Assembly: GCA_030630445.1 (NCBI GenBank)
Contig: DAOVNC010000145.1
Span: forward strand, 1 to 8,143
From: Kiritimatiellales bacterium
GTDB lineage: Bacteria; Verrucomicrobiota; Kiritimatiellia; Kiritimatiellales; Pontiellaceae
Direction: 5' to 3'
DNA: 8,143 nucleotides
Shown here: piece by piece, positions 1 to 6,774 of the stretch
Numbering within the stretch: position 1 is the stretch's first letter
Layout of the letters: every line of letters begins with the position of its first letter
The notes under the pieces: generated by a model
Seen by the model: the letters and a program-made list of their open reading frames with translations, nothing else
The model's database searches: none
What the model was told of the DNA's origin: nothing
Made by a program: the position numbers and the translations under genes

Positions 1-1
1 G

Positions 2-1315
2 AAAATAACCACCACGGATCCGGATTCGGTGGTTCTGTATCCCTACCATCCCGACACCGAGCTTTTCCGCTACACCTATGCGCGCTACCTCGACAGCCAC
101 ATGAAAGTGGATGCCCAGATGGGCAAGTTTATCCAAGGACTCGAAGAAGAGGGTTTGATGGACGACACCTTCATTTTCTACTACGGCGACCATGGCGGTG
201 TTTTGCCGCGCGGCAAGGGGTATGCCTATAACAATGGCCTGCAAGTTCCCATGGTGGTTTATATTCCGAAGAACTGGAAGCACCTCGTTCCCGCGAAAGC
301 GGGGAGTCGCATCGACGGCTTTGTCGAGTTCGTCGACCTCTCCGCCACGGTGCTCAATCTGGCCGGGGCCGAGATCCCAGCCGGCATCGACGGCAAGCCG
401 TTTTTGGGCAAGGGGGTCGCGCTCGACGAGCTGAACGCGCGCGACACCACCTTTGGCTATGCCGACCGGTTCGACGAGAAGTACGACCTCGTTCGCACGA
501 TGCGGAAAGGCCGCTTCAGATACATGCGCAACTACCAGCCGTTCAACTTTGACGGGCTGCACAACTTCTACCGCTACCGGATGCTGGCCTACAAGGAGTG
601 GCGCGATATGTACCATGCCGGGGAATTGAATGCCGAGCAGAGCCAATTCTTCGAACGCCGCCCCGCCGAGTGCCTCTACGATATTGAAAAGGACCCGAAC
701 GAAGTCAAAAACCTCGCGGGTGACCCGGCCTATGCCGACCAGCTTGTCGAGATGCGCGCGCTGCTGCAAAAGCAGGTAAAGTCGATGCCCGACCTTAGCT
801 TCTTTCCTGAACCGGTATTCCTGGCCGAAGGCCGCGACAACCCCGTCGAATTCGGTCAGCGGAAAAAACAGGAGATCGCAAAACTCGTTGATATTGCTGA
901 CCTGAGCCTTAAGGCTTTCCCGGAAGCGAAGCAGCAGATTGGGAGGGCCTTGGCCTCGGAGAATCCGTGGGAGCGCTACTGGGGGCTCGTCACCTGCAGC
1001 TCATTCGGCGGGCAGGCCGCGCCGTTTTATGAAAAGGCCGCGTCGATGGCTGCATCCGATGGCGAGCGGTTGGTGCGCGTACGCGCCGCCGAGTTTCTCG
1101 GCCTTGCCGGCGCCGCCGATCCGCGTCCGGTCATCATGGATGTGCTAAGGCAGACCACCGATCCAATCGAGGCCAACCTGATCCTCAACTCCGCCGCCTT
1201 GCTGGAAGACTCCAAGCCGGGGTACGACTTTGATTTGGATGAATTCAACTCTGCCGAATGGGCCCAAGGCAAGAAAGGTCTTGCGGTTCACCGCATTGAA
1301 TATCTGAAAAAATAA
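2..1315 (+). CDS. Type I sulfatase, C-terminal part (5' truncated by window edge)
   Basis: Hydrolyses sulfate esters, in this phylum usually on polysaccharides; probably exported, but the N-terminus with any signal peptide and the C-x-P-S-R formylglycine motif lies outside the window. The frame is open to the left edge, so the GTG at 29 is not a real start. What is visible: an arginine/tyrosine-rich segment after D-P-D, then a helix ending in D-D-T-F-I-F-Y-Y-G-D-H-G-G (about nt 164-199), the second metal-site signature of sulfatases; then R-G-K-G and Y-N-N-G-L-Q-V-P-M (about nt 209-253), equivalent to the usual E-G-G-I-R-V-P strand. At about nt 671-715 is the family C-terminal motif L-Y-D-I-E-K-D-P-N-E-V-K-N-L. 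From about nt 850 to 1260 follows an alanine/leucine-rich helical extension of HEAT-like appearance, common in PVC-group sulfatases. The substrate cannot be told. Confidence 0.9.
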   Translation, partial: KITTTDPDSVVLYPYHPDTELFRYTYARYLDSHMKVDAQMGKFIQGLEEEGLMDDTFIFYYGDHGGVLPRGKGYAYNNGLQVPMVVYIPKNWKHLVPAKAGSRIDGFVEFVDLSATVLNLAGAEIPAGIDGKPFLGKGVALDELNARDTTFGYADRFDEKYDLVRTMRKGRFRYMRNYQPFNFDGLHNFYRYRMLAYKEWRDMYHAGELNAEQSQFFERRPAECLYDIEKDPNEVKNLAGDPAYADQLVEMRALLQKQVKSMPDLSFFPEPVFLAEGRDNPVEFGQRKKQEIAKLVDIADLSLKAFPEAKQQIGRALASENPWERYWGLVTCSSFGGQAAPFYEKAASMAASDGERLVRVRAAEFLGLAGAADPRPVIMDVLRQTTDPIEANLILNSAALLEDSKPGYDFDLDEFNSAEWAQGKKGLAVHRIEYLKK

Positions 1316-1316
1316 G

Positions 1317-1379
1317 GATCAGGAGGCTGCCGCCGACCTCGAAAATATCCTCGCCTTCATCGAGAGCGCCACAGAATAG
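1317..1379 (+). pseudogene. Short orphan coding tail after the sulfatase (possible remnant)
   Basis: Directly after the sulfatase stop, in another frame, 20 codons read as an amphipathic acidic helix (D-Q-E-A-A-A-D-L-E-N-I-L-A-F-I-E-S-...) before a TAG at 1377-1379. There is no start codon: the same frame is closed by a TGA at 1305-1307. Codon choice resembles that of the neighbours. It may be the end of a deleted gene or of a longer ancestral sulfatase C-terminus lost by frameshift, or it may be chance. The evidence is weak. Confidence 0.2.
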
Positions 1380-1405
1380 CGATCCCGTCCCCGGCGGTTC
1401 CTAGG

Positions 1406-1439
1406 AAACAAAAAACACCCGCTTCTTGCGAAGCGGGTG
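1406..1439 (-). terminator. Rho-independent terminator of the apt-YceI unit
   Basis: A perfect 10-bp stem (CACCCGCTTC at 1416-1425 pairing with GAAGCGGGTG at 1430-1439) with the tetraloop TTGC. Read on the minus strand, the hairpin is followed by a T-rich run (complement of the A-rich tract 1407-1415). It lies 21 bp past the stop of the YceI-family gene. On the plus strand no T-run follows, so it does not serve the sulfatase. Confidence 0.9.
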
Positions 1440-1460
1440 CCGTGTTGCATGGGGGAGAAC

Positions 1461-2024
1461 CTATTTGAAGGTGGCTTCGGCCGCGATGGCGATCTTCACT
1501 TCGTTGCCGATCATGGCGGCGGGGGAGTGGGTGATGCCGAGGTCGCGGCGGTTGAGGGTGGTGTTGCATTCAATGCCGATGCGCTTCATGCCGTAGGGAT
1601 CGTCAATCGGACCGGTGATGGTGACTGGCACGACGACCTCGCGGTCGATACCCAGCACGTTCAGGTTTCCGGTGACCTCGAAGGTGTTGTTGCCCGTCTT
1701 TTTGACGGAGGTGCTTTTAAACGTCATCTTCGGGAATTTGACCACGTTGAAAAAATCTTTGTTCTTCAGGTGGTCGTCGCGCTTTTCGTTGTTGGTATCG
1801 ATGCTTGCGGTCTCGATCGTACCCTCGGCCGACTTCAGCGTTTGGGTGGCGATGTCGTAGTCGAGCGTGCCTTGGAAAGTGTTGAACGTGCCCTTCGTGT
1901 TGCTCACCATCATGTGCTTTATGGAAAAACCGACTTCCGCGTGGCCAGCATCGACCGTGAAAGTCTCCGCTTGGACTGCGGCGGCTAGGGACAGGCTAAT
2001 CAATCCAATCAGTACCTTGTTCAT
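1461..2024 (-). CDS. Secreted YceI-family protein (lipocalin-like polyisoprenoid-binding fold)
   Basis: Predicted periplasmic/exported protein of 187 residues, the normal size for YceI proteins, which form a beta-barrel holding a long isoprenoid chain; the physiological role is generally unclear. Seen: a signal peptide (M-N-K-V-L-I-G-L-I-S-L-S-L-A-A-A-V-Q-A, cleavage predicted after residue 19), then family hallmarks: H-A-E-V-G-F-S-I-K-H-M-M-V-S near residues 28-41, K-R-D-D-H-L-K followed by F-F-N-V-V-K-F-P at 81-98, L-G-I-D-R-E-V-V-V-P at 124-133, and R-D-L-G-I at 160-164. The frame extends 21 codons further upstream, but the start at 2024 has a strong ribosome site and yields a clean signal peptide. 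It follows apt by 65 bp on the same strand and may be co-transcribed with it; no functional link to purine salvage is evident. Confidence 0.93.
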   Translation of the reverse strand: MNKVLIGLISLSLAAAVQAETFTVDAGHAEVGFSIKHMMVSNTKGTFNTFQGTLDYDIATQTLKSAEGTIETASIDTNNEKRDDHLKNKDFFNVVKFPKMTFKSTSVKKTGNNTFEVTGNLNVLGIDREVVVPVTITGPIDDPYGMKRIGIECNTTLNRRDLGITHSPAAMIGNEVKIAIAAEATFK

Positions 2025-2032
2025 CGCAAAAG

Positions 2033-2039
2033 CTCCTTT
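2033..2039 (-). promoter_or_regulatory. Ribosome binding site fixing the YceI-family start
   Basis: AAAGGAG on the minus strand, 8 nt before the ATG at 2024. It supports this internal start over the upstream ATG at 2087, which would put 21 extra residues in front of the signal peptide. Confidence 0.8.
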
Positions 2040-2089
2040 ACCACGGGTAATGCTAAATATGACCAAAGTAGTAATGTAGGCGTTCAAAA

Positions 2090-2608
2090 TTAATAGGTGA
2101 TCAATGCGTGGATGAGGGAACCCTCCAGTTTTTCCCGACCATTGAGAAAGGCGAGTTCGATCAGGAAATCGAGTTCCACAATGTTGGCGTCAAAATTGTT
2201 TTGGATCAGTTCGACGGTGGCGGCAACAGTTCCTCCGGTGGCGAGCACGTCGTCGATGATGAGGATTTTCTGGCCGGGTTCGAAGGCATCGGTGTGGATT
2301 TCGACGGCGTCGGTTCCATATTCGAGGTCGTAGGTTTGGCGGTGGACGGCGTGGGGCAGCTTGCCGGGCTTGCGCACGAGGCAGGTGCCGGTGCCCAAGG
2401 CGTAGGCGACGGCGGAGGCAAAGACGAAGCCGCGTGCCTCGATCCCGACGACCTTGTCGATCCCGCTGTCCGCGTGCCGCGTTGCGAAGGCGTCGATGGC
2501 CTGCCGGAACAAATAGCCGTCGGCCAGCAACGGAGTGATGTCCTTGAACTGGACGCCTGGCTTGGGAAAGTCGGGGATGGTGCGGATGGCGGTTTCGAGT
2601 TTTTGCAT
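2090..2608 (-). CDS. apt: Adenine phosphoribosyltransferase
   Basis: Cytoplasmic purine-salvage enzyme: adenine + PRPP gives AMP + pyrophosphate. It has 172 residues, full length for bacterial Apt. Seen: the N-terminal I-P-D-F-P-K-P-G-V-Q-F-K-D-I-T-P-L-L signature (residues 11-28), V-V-G-I-E-A-R-G-F (53-61), R-K-P-G-K-L-P (79-85), the flexible-loop region with Y-D-L-E-Y-G (93-98), and the PRPP-binding motif I-L-I-I-D-D-V-L-A-T-G-G-T (115-127) with both acidic residues intact. An AGG-type ribosome site in GCGAGGATCCCC lies just before the ATG at 2608. The first gene of a minus-strand pair with the YceI-family gene; its promoter must lie in 2609-2750, but I find no convincing one. Confidence 0.96.
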   Translation of the reverse strand: MQKLETAIRTIPDFPKPGVQFKDITPLLADGYLFRQAIDAFATRHADSGIDKVVGIEARGFVFASAVAYALGTGTCLVRKPGKLPHAVHRQTYDLEYGTDAVEIHTDAFEPGQKILIIDDVLATGGTVAATVELIQNNFDANIVELDFLIELAFLNGREKLEGSLIHALITY

Positions 2609-2746
2609 GGGGATCCTCGCGGGGCTTTGATTGAGAAGGGATCGAGCATGGCCCGAACACGCTTGGAGTACGAGTCATTTGCCATGGATTCTTGATGGAC
2701 GCGCACCCGTCTCCAAAGCGGGGGGAGTCTTGATAATTCTAAAAAA

Positions 2747-2761
2747 GGAATGTGACATTCC
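2747..2761. promoter_or_regulatory. 15-bp perfect palindrome, candidate operator
   Basis: GGAATGT-G-ACATTCC is a perfect inverted repeat with 7-bp arms around one base, next to an A-run (2741-2746). It covers the proposed -35 box (2752-2757) of the three-gene cluster, the position expected for a repressor or activator site. No known regulator consensus is recognised. Confidence 0.4.
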
Positions 2762-2780
2762 CGCGTTTCTGGCATATTTT
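2752..2780 (+). promoter_or_regulatory. Candidate sigma-70-type promoter of the three-gene envelope cluster
   Basis: GTGACA (2752-2757, 5 of 6 matches to TTGACA) and TATTTT (2775-2780, 4 of 6 matches to TATAAT) are separated by exactly 17 bp. The -10 box largely lies in the loop of a second inverted repeat, CTGGCA/TGCCAG (2769-2774 and 2780-2785). Transcription would begin near 2787, leaving a leader of about 90 nt before the ATG at 2878. The rest of 2609-2877 shows nothing else I can name. Confidence 0.45.
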
Positions 2781-2877
2781 GCCAGCAGATTGCCCGTCTG
2801 TATGAATGGGATATGAGGATTTAAACAACGGACCGGATGGATAGAAAACCGTCGAGCATCGGCGGGAAGGATTGGTT

Positions 2878-4368
2878 ATGGCGAAAAAAATGGTTTCACC
2901 GATCATGACGTGGGTCTTTTGGGGCATCTTGGTGCTCGGAGTGTTCTTGCTGGTGACGTGGGAATATTTCGTGGCGGGCTTTACTGCCGATGCCAGCAAG
3001 ATCTCCTATCTAATCGTTGCCTTCTTTGTCTATGGCTTCTTTGCCTCGCTGAGGATTGCCTACTATCTGCAGGCGGAGTTCACGGTTCTGGAGGTCATGG
3101 AGTCCAACCAGCGGGTTGGCAATGCGAACTCCTCCGATGCCGCCGCCCTGTTCGACGCGGCTTTGGAGCGCATCCGCCGAGGCGACCGGATCGATATGCG
3201 GAACCTCGTTTCCTCCTACGGGATCCGGATCAAGGCGAGGGTGGACAATATTTCCGTGATCTCCAGCATGTTGATCACGATCGGTCTGCTCGGCACGGTG
3301 ATTGGTCTGATTATCACGGTAACGGGTTTGGGCCATGTGCTTTCGGCCAGTGGTTCGGACTATGCGGCGATGAAGGCCGGCCTCAACCAGACCGTGTCTG
3401 GAATGGGTACCGCTTTCTACACCACCTTCTTCGGCGCACTGCTGGGCGGAGTGGTCCTGAAAGTGCTCGGCGCCGAAATGAAAAAATCGGCTACGCAGCT
3501 CGTCGCCGATACCCTGCGCTTCAGCGAGCTCTTTGTGGTCCCGCAACTTTCGCAGAACTCCTCCGAGGCCTTGGCCGATTTGGAGTCGAAGGTCGTTGTG
3601 TTGGGCGGCCAGCTCCAGCAACTAGGCGGCAGCTTTTCCTCGGTGATCGATCTGATCGACTCAAAGCAGCAAGCCTTGGCATCGGGTCTCGGCGATCTGG
3701 TTGCAATGGTTGGGGAAAGCAGCCGCCAGGCCAACGAGCGCATGGAAGCCCTTGCGATTTCGGGAGAGCAAGCCTGCATGAAGGCCGACGAGCGCATGGG
3801 TTCGCTCATGGCGAGCGTCGATAGAACCGTTGAAGAAACCAACCGTCTGGCCGATGAACGGTTGGGCGCCATTGTTTCCACCGTCGAAAAAACGGTCGAA
3901 GAAACGAACCGGTTGGCGGATGAGCGGTTGGCTGCCGTGGCCGATACGGTTGCGCAAAGCGTGGCCCATACAAACCGCCAGGCCGACGAGCGGATCGAAG
4001 CCCTGGTTTCGGCCAGCACGGCCACGGTGGAGGAAACCCATCGGCTGGCCGATGAACGATTGGGCGCACTCACGAGCACCATCGACAAGACGACGGAAGA
4101 GACCCACCGGCTGGCCGACAAACGTTTGGCCGCATTGGTCAGTACGATTGAAAAGACCACCCAAGAGACCCACCGGCAAGCCAACGAGCATCTGATCGAT
4201 CTGGTCGACACCGTGGGGCAATCGATCGAGCAGACCCGCCAACAGGCCGAAGCGCAGCTGGGTGCGAAGGCTTCCGATCTCGCCCAGAAGCTAAACGAGG
4301 CCGCCAGCGTGCTTGCCGCATTGGCCGTTCCCGAAGAAAAGCCCGCGAACGAATCCCCCGGAGAATAG
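2878..4368 (+). CDS. MotA/TolQ/ExbB-type proton-channel protein with long repetitive cytoplasmic tail
   Basis: Predicted inner-membrane channel subunit of an ion-driven motor, 496 residues. Seen: two N-terminal membrane helices (about 11-35 and 42-64), a loop of about 60 residues, then the family core: TM3 (about 126-152) with the hallmark G-L-L-G-T-V-I-G-L-I, a short loop, and G-M-G-T-A-F-Y-T-T-F-F-G-A-L-L-G-G-V-V (175-193) as TM4 with threonines T178, T182 and T183 facing the likely pore. The four-helix layout is that of MotA. Residues 200-496 are a soluble tail, predicted helical, with 22-residue repeats from about 285 to 478. The start is ATG 2878, with GGAAGGA placed 7 nt before; a TTG two codons upstream is less likely. 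The stop lies 4 nt before the next gene, so the two are surely translated together. Named partners (Tol, Ton, flagellar) are absent; the outline recalls ZorA, but identity is not shown. Confidence 0.88.
   Translation: MAKKMVSPIMTWVFWGILVLGVFLLVTWEYFVAGFTADASKISYLIVAFFVYGFFASLRIAYYLQAEFTVLEVMESNQRVGNANSSDAAALFDAALERIRRGDRIDMRNLVSSYGIRIKARVDNISVISSMLITIGLLGTVIGLIITVTGLGHVLSASGSDYAAMKAGLNQTVSGMGTAFYTTFFGALLGGVVLKVLGAEMKKSATQLVADTLRFSELFVVPQLSQNSSEALADLESKVVVLGGQLQQLGGSFSSVIDLIDSKQQALASGLGDLVAMVGESSRQANERMEALAISGEQACMKADERMGSLMASVDRTVEETNRLADERLGAIVSTVEKTVEETNRLADERLAAVADTVAQSVAHTNRQADERIEALVSASTATVEETHRLADERLGALTSTIDKTTEETHRLADKRLAALVSTIEKTTQETHRQANEHLIDLVDTVGQSIEQTRQQAEAQLGAKASDLAQKLNEAASVLAALAVPEEKPANESPGE
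3730..4311 (+). repeat. Tandem 66-bp (22-residue) coding repeats in the channel-protein tail
   Basis: The motif [L/Q]-A-[D/N]-E-R-x-x-A recurs with its alanine at residues 285, 303, 325, 347, 369, 391, 413, 435 and 457. The last eight copies are spaced exactly 22 residues apart and the first gap is 18. Within a repeat the order is A-D-E-R-L-x-A-L-V-S-T-x-E-K-T-x-E-E-T-H/N-R-L. The spacings equal two 11-residue units (22) or 11 plus 7 (18), which points to a hendecad coiled coil. The protein repeat is better conserved than the DNA, so it is maintained by selection and is not a fresh duplication. Confidence 0.9.
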
Positions 4369-4372
4369 CGCC

Positions 4373-5584
4373 GTGATTGACGATCTCACAACCGAAGAAG
4401 AGCAAAGCACCATCTTCGAATCGTTTTCGGATGTCGCGCTTTGCACGCTGGCCGTGGCATTGCTGCTGGTGACCCTGCTGGCGATCAATATTACCCAGAA
4501 CCTGGATGTTCAAATCAACCGGAACACGTTCAGTGGCGGGGTGATGCGGCCTTCGTTCCATCTGGAATGCACCGTTCCCGATTTCAGTGCCACCACGGTG
4601 GAGGAGCTTGCCGTTGAACGGGCGCTTTTTGCCGGCACCCCCTATGTGGCGGTCCATCTCTTCAGCCCCTCGCTGGCGCTCATCGCCACCGACGTGCGCG
4701 AAGGCGGAACGGTTGCGTTGGGCGAAGACGAGACCTTTGCCCAGCAGCAGGACCTGTCGCTATACCAGTTCATGCGGCTGGTGCCGGGAATCGATCCGGG
4801 CAGTTTTGAGGTTGCCGGTCAAAAGACGGCCTTGCTGCTGCCCTCCATTCTGGACAAGCAGATGGTCTACGAGCCGAACTCCGCCGAGGGGTATCGCGCG
4901 AACTCCGACCGACGGTTGACCAAGCGGATGCTCACCCAGCTCTGGCCGGTCTACAGCAACCCCACCTACCCGGCGCGCCGGCCGGAGGACTATAGCCAGG
5001 CGCGGACGCGGATCTTTGTAGAGTCCAAAACCGTGGAAGGCCCCGCCGGCGAAGAGCATCACATCGTGATCGGCCATTCGGTCTACAAAGTGCCCGAGGC
5101 CCTCGACGACGGGTCGCTGGCTTGGCTGGGGGGCTTTTCCTCCGGTTTGACGGAGATGGTATTCCTGGGTGAAACGTGGAGCGATGCGGGGCGACGTACC
5201 AACAAGCGCATTGAATTTTTTGAAAAGGCGGGCTACGACGCCTGCGCCGCGGCCTATCGGGAATATGCATTCCCGTCCCAGGACGCCCCGGAACTGGAGC
5301 CCGTCAGGGAAACCCTCCGGCAACTCGGCTATCCGGAAGGGCGCATCGAGCAACGCTCCCGCGATGCCATCGGCCAACGGCAGGCTTCGGTCGCCTTGCT
5401 CTCGGGAAACATTGCGGAGAACCGGGGCGGTTTCCTTCCGCCGTTGCTGGCGCATCCCGATGCGTGGGCGGCCTATATCCGGAATGGCCAGAAGAACCCC
5501 GTCGACCCGCCCAAGTGGTTCTACAGCGACTTTCTCGATAAACTCGGCTTCGATCGACTGACCATTGAACGGGCTTCGCCGTAG
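4373..5584 (+). CDS. Single-span inner-membrane protein with MotB/ExbD-like Asp; large unrecognised periplasmic domain
   Basis: 403 residues from a GTG start with GGAG (4360-4363) 9 nt before it; the frame is open further upstream, but only inside the preceding gene. Seen: an acidic N-terminus, then S-D-V-A-L-C-T-L-A-V-A-L-L-L (residues 19-32) beginning the only membrane helix (about 21-41). An aspartate (D20) at the cytoplasmic edge of one N-terminal helix is the feature by which MotB, ExbD and TolR carry ions, so I infer it is the partner of the upstream channel protein. The remaining ~360 residues would be periplasmic; I see no OmpA-type peptidoglycan-binding motif and no other family I know. 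It contains cysteines C65 and C291, which could form a disulfide. Its place 4 nt after the channel gene and 24 nt before the lipoprotein gene supports one complex. Function in detail is unknown. Confidence 0.8.
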   Translation: MIDDLTTEEEQSTIFESFSDVALCTLAVALLLVTLLAINITQNLDVQINRNTFSGGVMRPSFHLECTVPDFSATTVEELAVERALFAGTPYVAVHLFSPSLALIATDVREGGTVALGEDETFAQQQDLSLYQFMRLVPGIDPGSFEVAGQKTALLLPSILDKQMVYEPNSAEGYRANSDRRLTKRMLTQLWPVYSNPTYPARRPEDYSQARTRIFVESKTVEGPAGEEHHIVIGHSVYKVPEALDDGSLAWLGGFSSGLTEMVFLGETWSDAGRRTNKRIEFFEKAGYDACAAAYREYAFPSQDAPELEPVRETLRQLGYPEGRIEQRSRDAIGQRQASVALLSGNIAENRGGFLPPLLAHPDAWAAYIRNGQKNPVDPPKWFYSDFLDKLGFDRLTIERASP

Positions 5585-5608
5585 GGGCGCGGCTTGCAGG
5601 AGGTTTTT

Positions 5609-6760
5609 ATGAAAGGGATGAATCTGAAAATGCTCGGCAAGTGGGTGCTCTGCGCACCGCTGCTTCTGGCGTTTGGATGTGCCTCGTTCGAATTGACATC
5701 GACGCCGGTGGCCGATGTCTATGAGAATGGGGAAAAGGTGGCCAGCACCCCGTATTATTTCGATCTGGTGACGGGGCAACGCTTGCTCACGCTCAAACGC
5801 CCCGGCTATGTGGAGGTGGAGGTACCCGTCTCTCCGCTGGATCCCAAGCGGCTGCACATTCCGCTTCAATGGGTGGGGCGCACACGCATCGACTCGCTGC
5901 CGGGCCGGGCAACCGTGTTGCGGGCGAAAGACCGCGAAAAACTCGGTGTAACACCCTGCGGCCTGCGCCTCTCCGCACCGGAACGCGTGCTGATCGAAAA
6001 AAAGGGATTCGAGCCAGTGGAGTACGACCTTACTCCAAACGAGCGCTACGTGGTGGAGCTCAAGCCGCTCGGCGGGTTCAAGTCGGCCTTCTACAAAGAG
6101 ATCAACTTCGTTTCGAACCAGGGCCCGGTCGAAATCCACGACCGCGTGGCCGGCGAAAGGATCGGCATCACCCCGGTTCGGTTGAGCATCCTGGCCGGGA
6201 GCGAACTCGAATACCGGCTCGATGGTTTCAGGCCGCGGATGGTGCTCATCAGCAGAATCGCCCCGAGGCAGGTTCGCATTGAACTCGACCCCATCAGCTT
6301 CGTGACCCTTCGCGGCCCGTCCGGTGCCGTTGTCTATCGCGCCGGGGGCACCGAGCCGCTGGGCAAGGTGCCGTACACCATCGAAATCAGCGGCGACACC
6401 TTGTTTGAGGTCAGGAAAGAGGGCTACTACGCCTCCAACATTGCTGTCGCGCCGGGATCGTCTTCGGAGATCGATGTCACACTCAAGGAAATCCCCTACA
6501 AAACCATCGTCACCACGCCCGCCGGCGCGGAGATCTACCGGCTTGGCGGCATTGAAAAGCTCGGCGAAAGCCCATACACCACGATTGTGGATGGCGAGCG
6601 CATCTTCGAGATCAAGAAAAAGGGATTCCAGACGTCGGTCATTGGCATGGGTGCCGGCTCCCCCGCCCGGCTCAATGTGCCGCTAACCGCCGCACCGCGC
6701 GACGACCCCGACGCCGCCGCGCTTGGCGAACTCGACAGCCCGGTCATCGGCACCTACTAG
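5609..6760 (+). CDS. Lipoprotein with five PEGA-like repeats
   Basis: 383 residues. The start is ATG 5609, with GGAGG (5599-5603) 5 nt before it. Seen: a basic N-terminus and hydrophobic stretch ending L-L-L-A-F-G-C (C24), a slightly imperfect lipobox, so probable lipid attachment at C24. Then five tandem units of about 60-65 residues, roughly 27-86, 91-152, 164-226, 229-293 and 296-359. Each has the PEGA plan: a short strand with T/S-x-P-x-G/A, a Y/R-x-x-G/D-x-E-x-L-G turn, x-T/S-P-Y, and a K-x-G-[F/Y] strand. Units 4 and 5 match best (both R-x-G-G-x-E-x-L-G and P-Y-T). PEGA domains are surface or cell-wall-associated modules. As the third gene of the cluster it likely forms the outer-membrane or periplasmic part of the same machine; membrane choice and ligand are unknown. 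Confidence 0.85.
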   Translation: MKGMNLKMLGKWVLCAPLLLAFGCASFELTSTPVADVYENGEKVASTPYYFDLVTGQRLLTLKRPGYVEVEVPVSPLDPKRLHIPLQWVGRTRIDSLPGRATVLRAKDREKLGVTPCGLRLSAPERVLIEKKGFEPVEYDLTPNERYVVELKPLGGFKSAFYKEINFVSNQGPVEIHDRVAGERIGITPVRLSILAGSELEYRLDGFRPRMVLISRIAPRQVRIELDPISFVTLRGPSGAVVYRAGGTEPLGKVPYTIEISGDTLFEVRKEGYYASNIAVAPGSSSEIDVTLKEIPYKTIVTTPAGAEIYRLGGIEKLGESPYTTIVDGERIFEIKKKGFQTSVIGMGAGSPARLNVPLTAAPRDDPDAAALGELDSPVIGTY

Positions 6761-6774
6761 CGCACGGTCGCGTT

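Noticed and set aside
1398..1407. TTCCTAGGAA palindrome, with further CCTAGG sites near 7123 and 7256
   Set aside because: Short palindromes without shared flanks; the first lies beside the terminator and needs no separate explanation.
1437..1988. 183-codon plus-strand open frame antisense to the YceI-family gene
   Set aside because: The minus-strand gene has a signal peptide, ribosome site, family motifs and terminator; the plus frame is a Val/Gly/Asp-rich shadow.
2206..2685. Minus-strand frame starting M-A-N-D-S-Y-S-K-R at 2685 and running into apt
   Set aside because: The first ~25 codons look coding-like, but there is no good ribosome site and the rest is an out-of-frame Pro/Ser/Arg-rich shadow of apt, which has full family motifs.
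2770..2783. TGGCATATTTTGCC upstream of the motor cluster as a sigma-54 promoter
   Set aside because: The GG-to-GC spacing is 2 bp too short for a -24/-12 promoter; a sigma-70-type reading fits better.
3417..4211. 264-codon minus-strand open frame rich in Ser/Arg/Val
   Set aside because: It is the antisense image of the 22-residue repeats; its periodicity is inherited from the sense gene.
4760..6139. 459-codon open frame on the minus strand across the second and third genes of the motor cluster
   Set aside because: It lies antisense to two well-supported genes, has an Arg/His/Pro/Gly-rich shadow composition and no recognisable domain or ribosome site; long antisense frames are expected at this GC content.
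2878..6760. The motor cluster as a Zorya anti-phage system
   Set aside because: Only the stator outline (channel plus long tail, Asp-bearing partner) is shared; the partner lacks a visible OmpA-like domain and no ZorC, helicase or nuclease gene follows.
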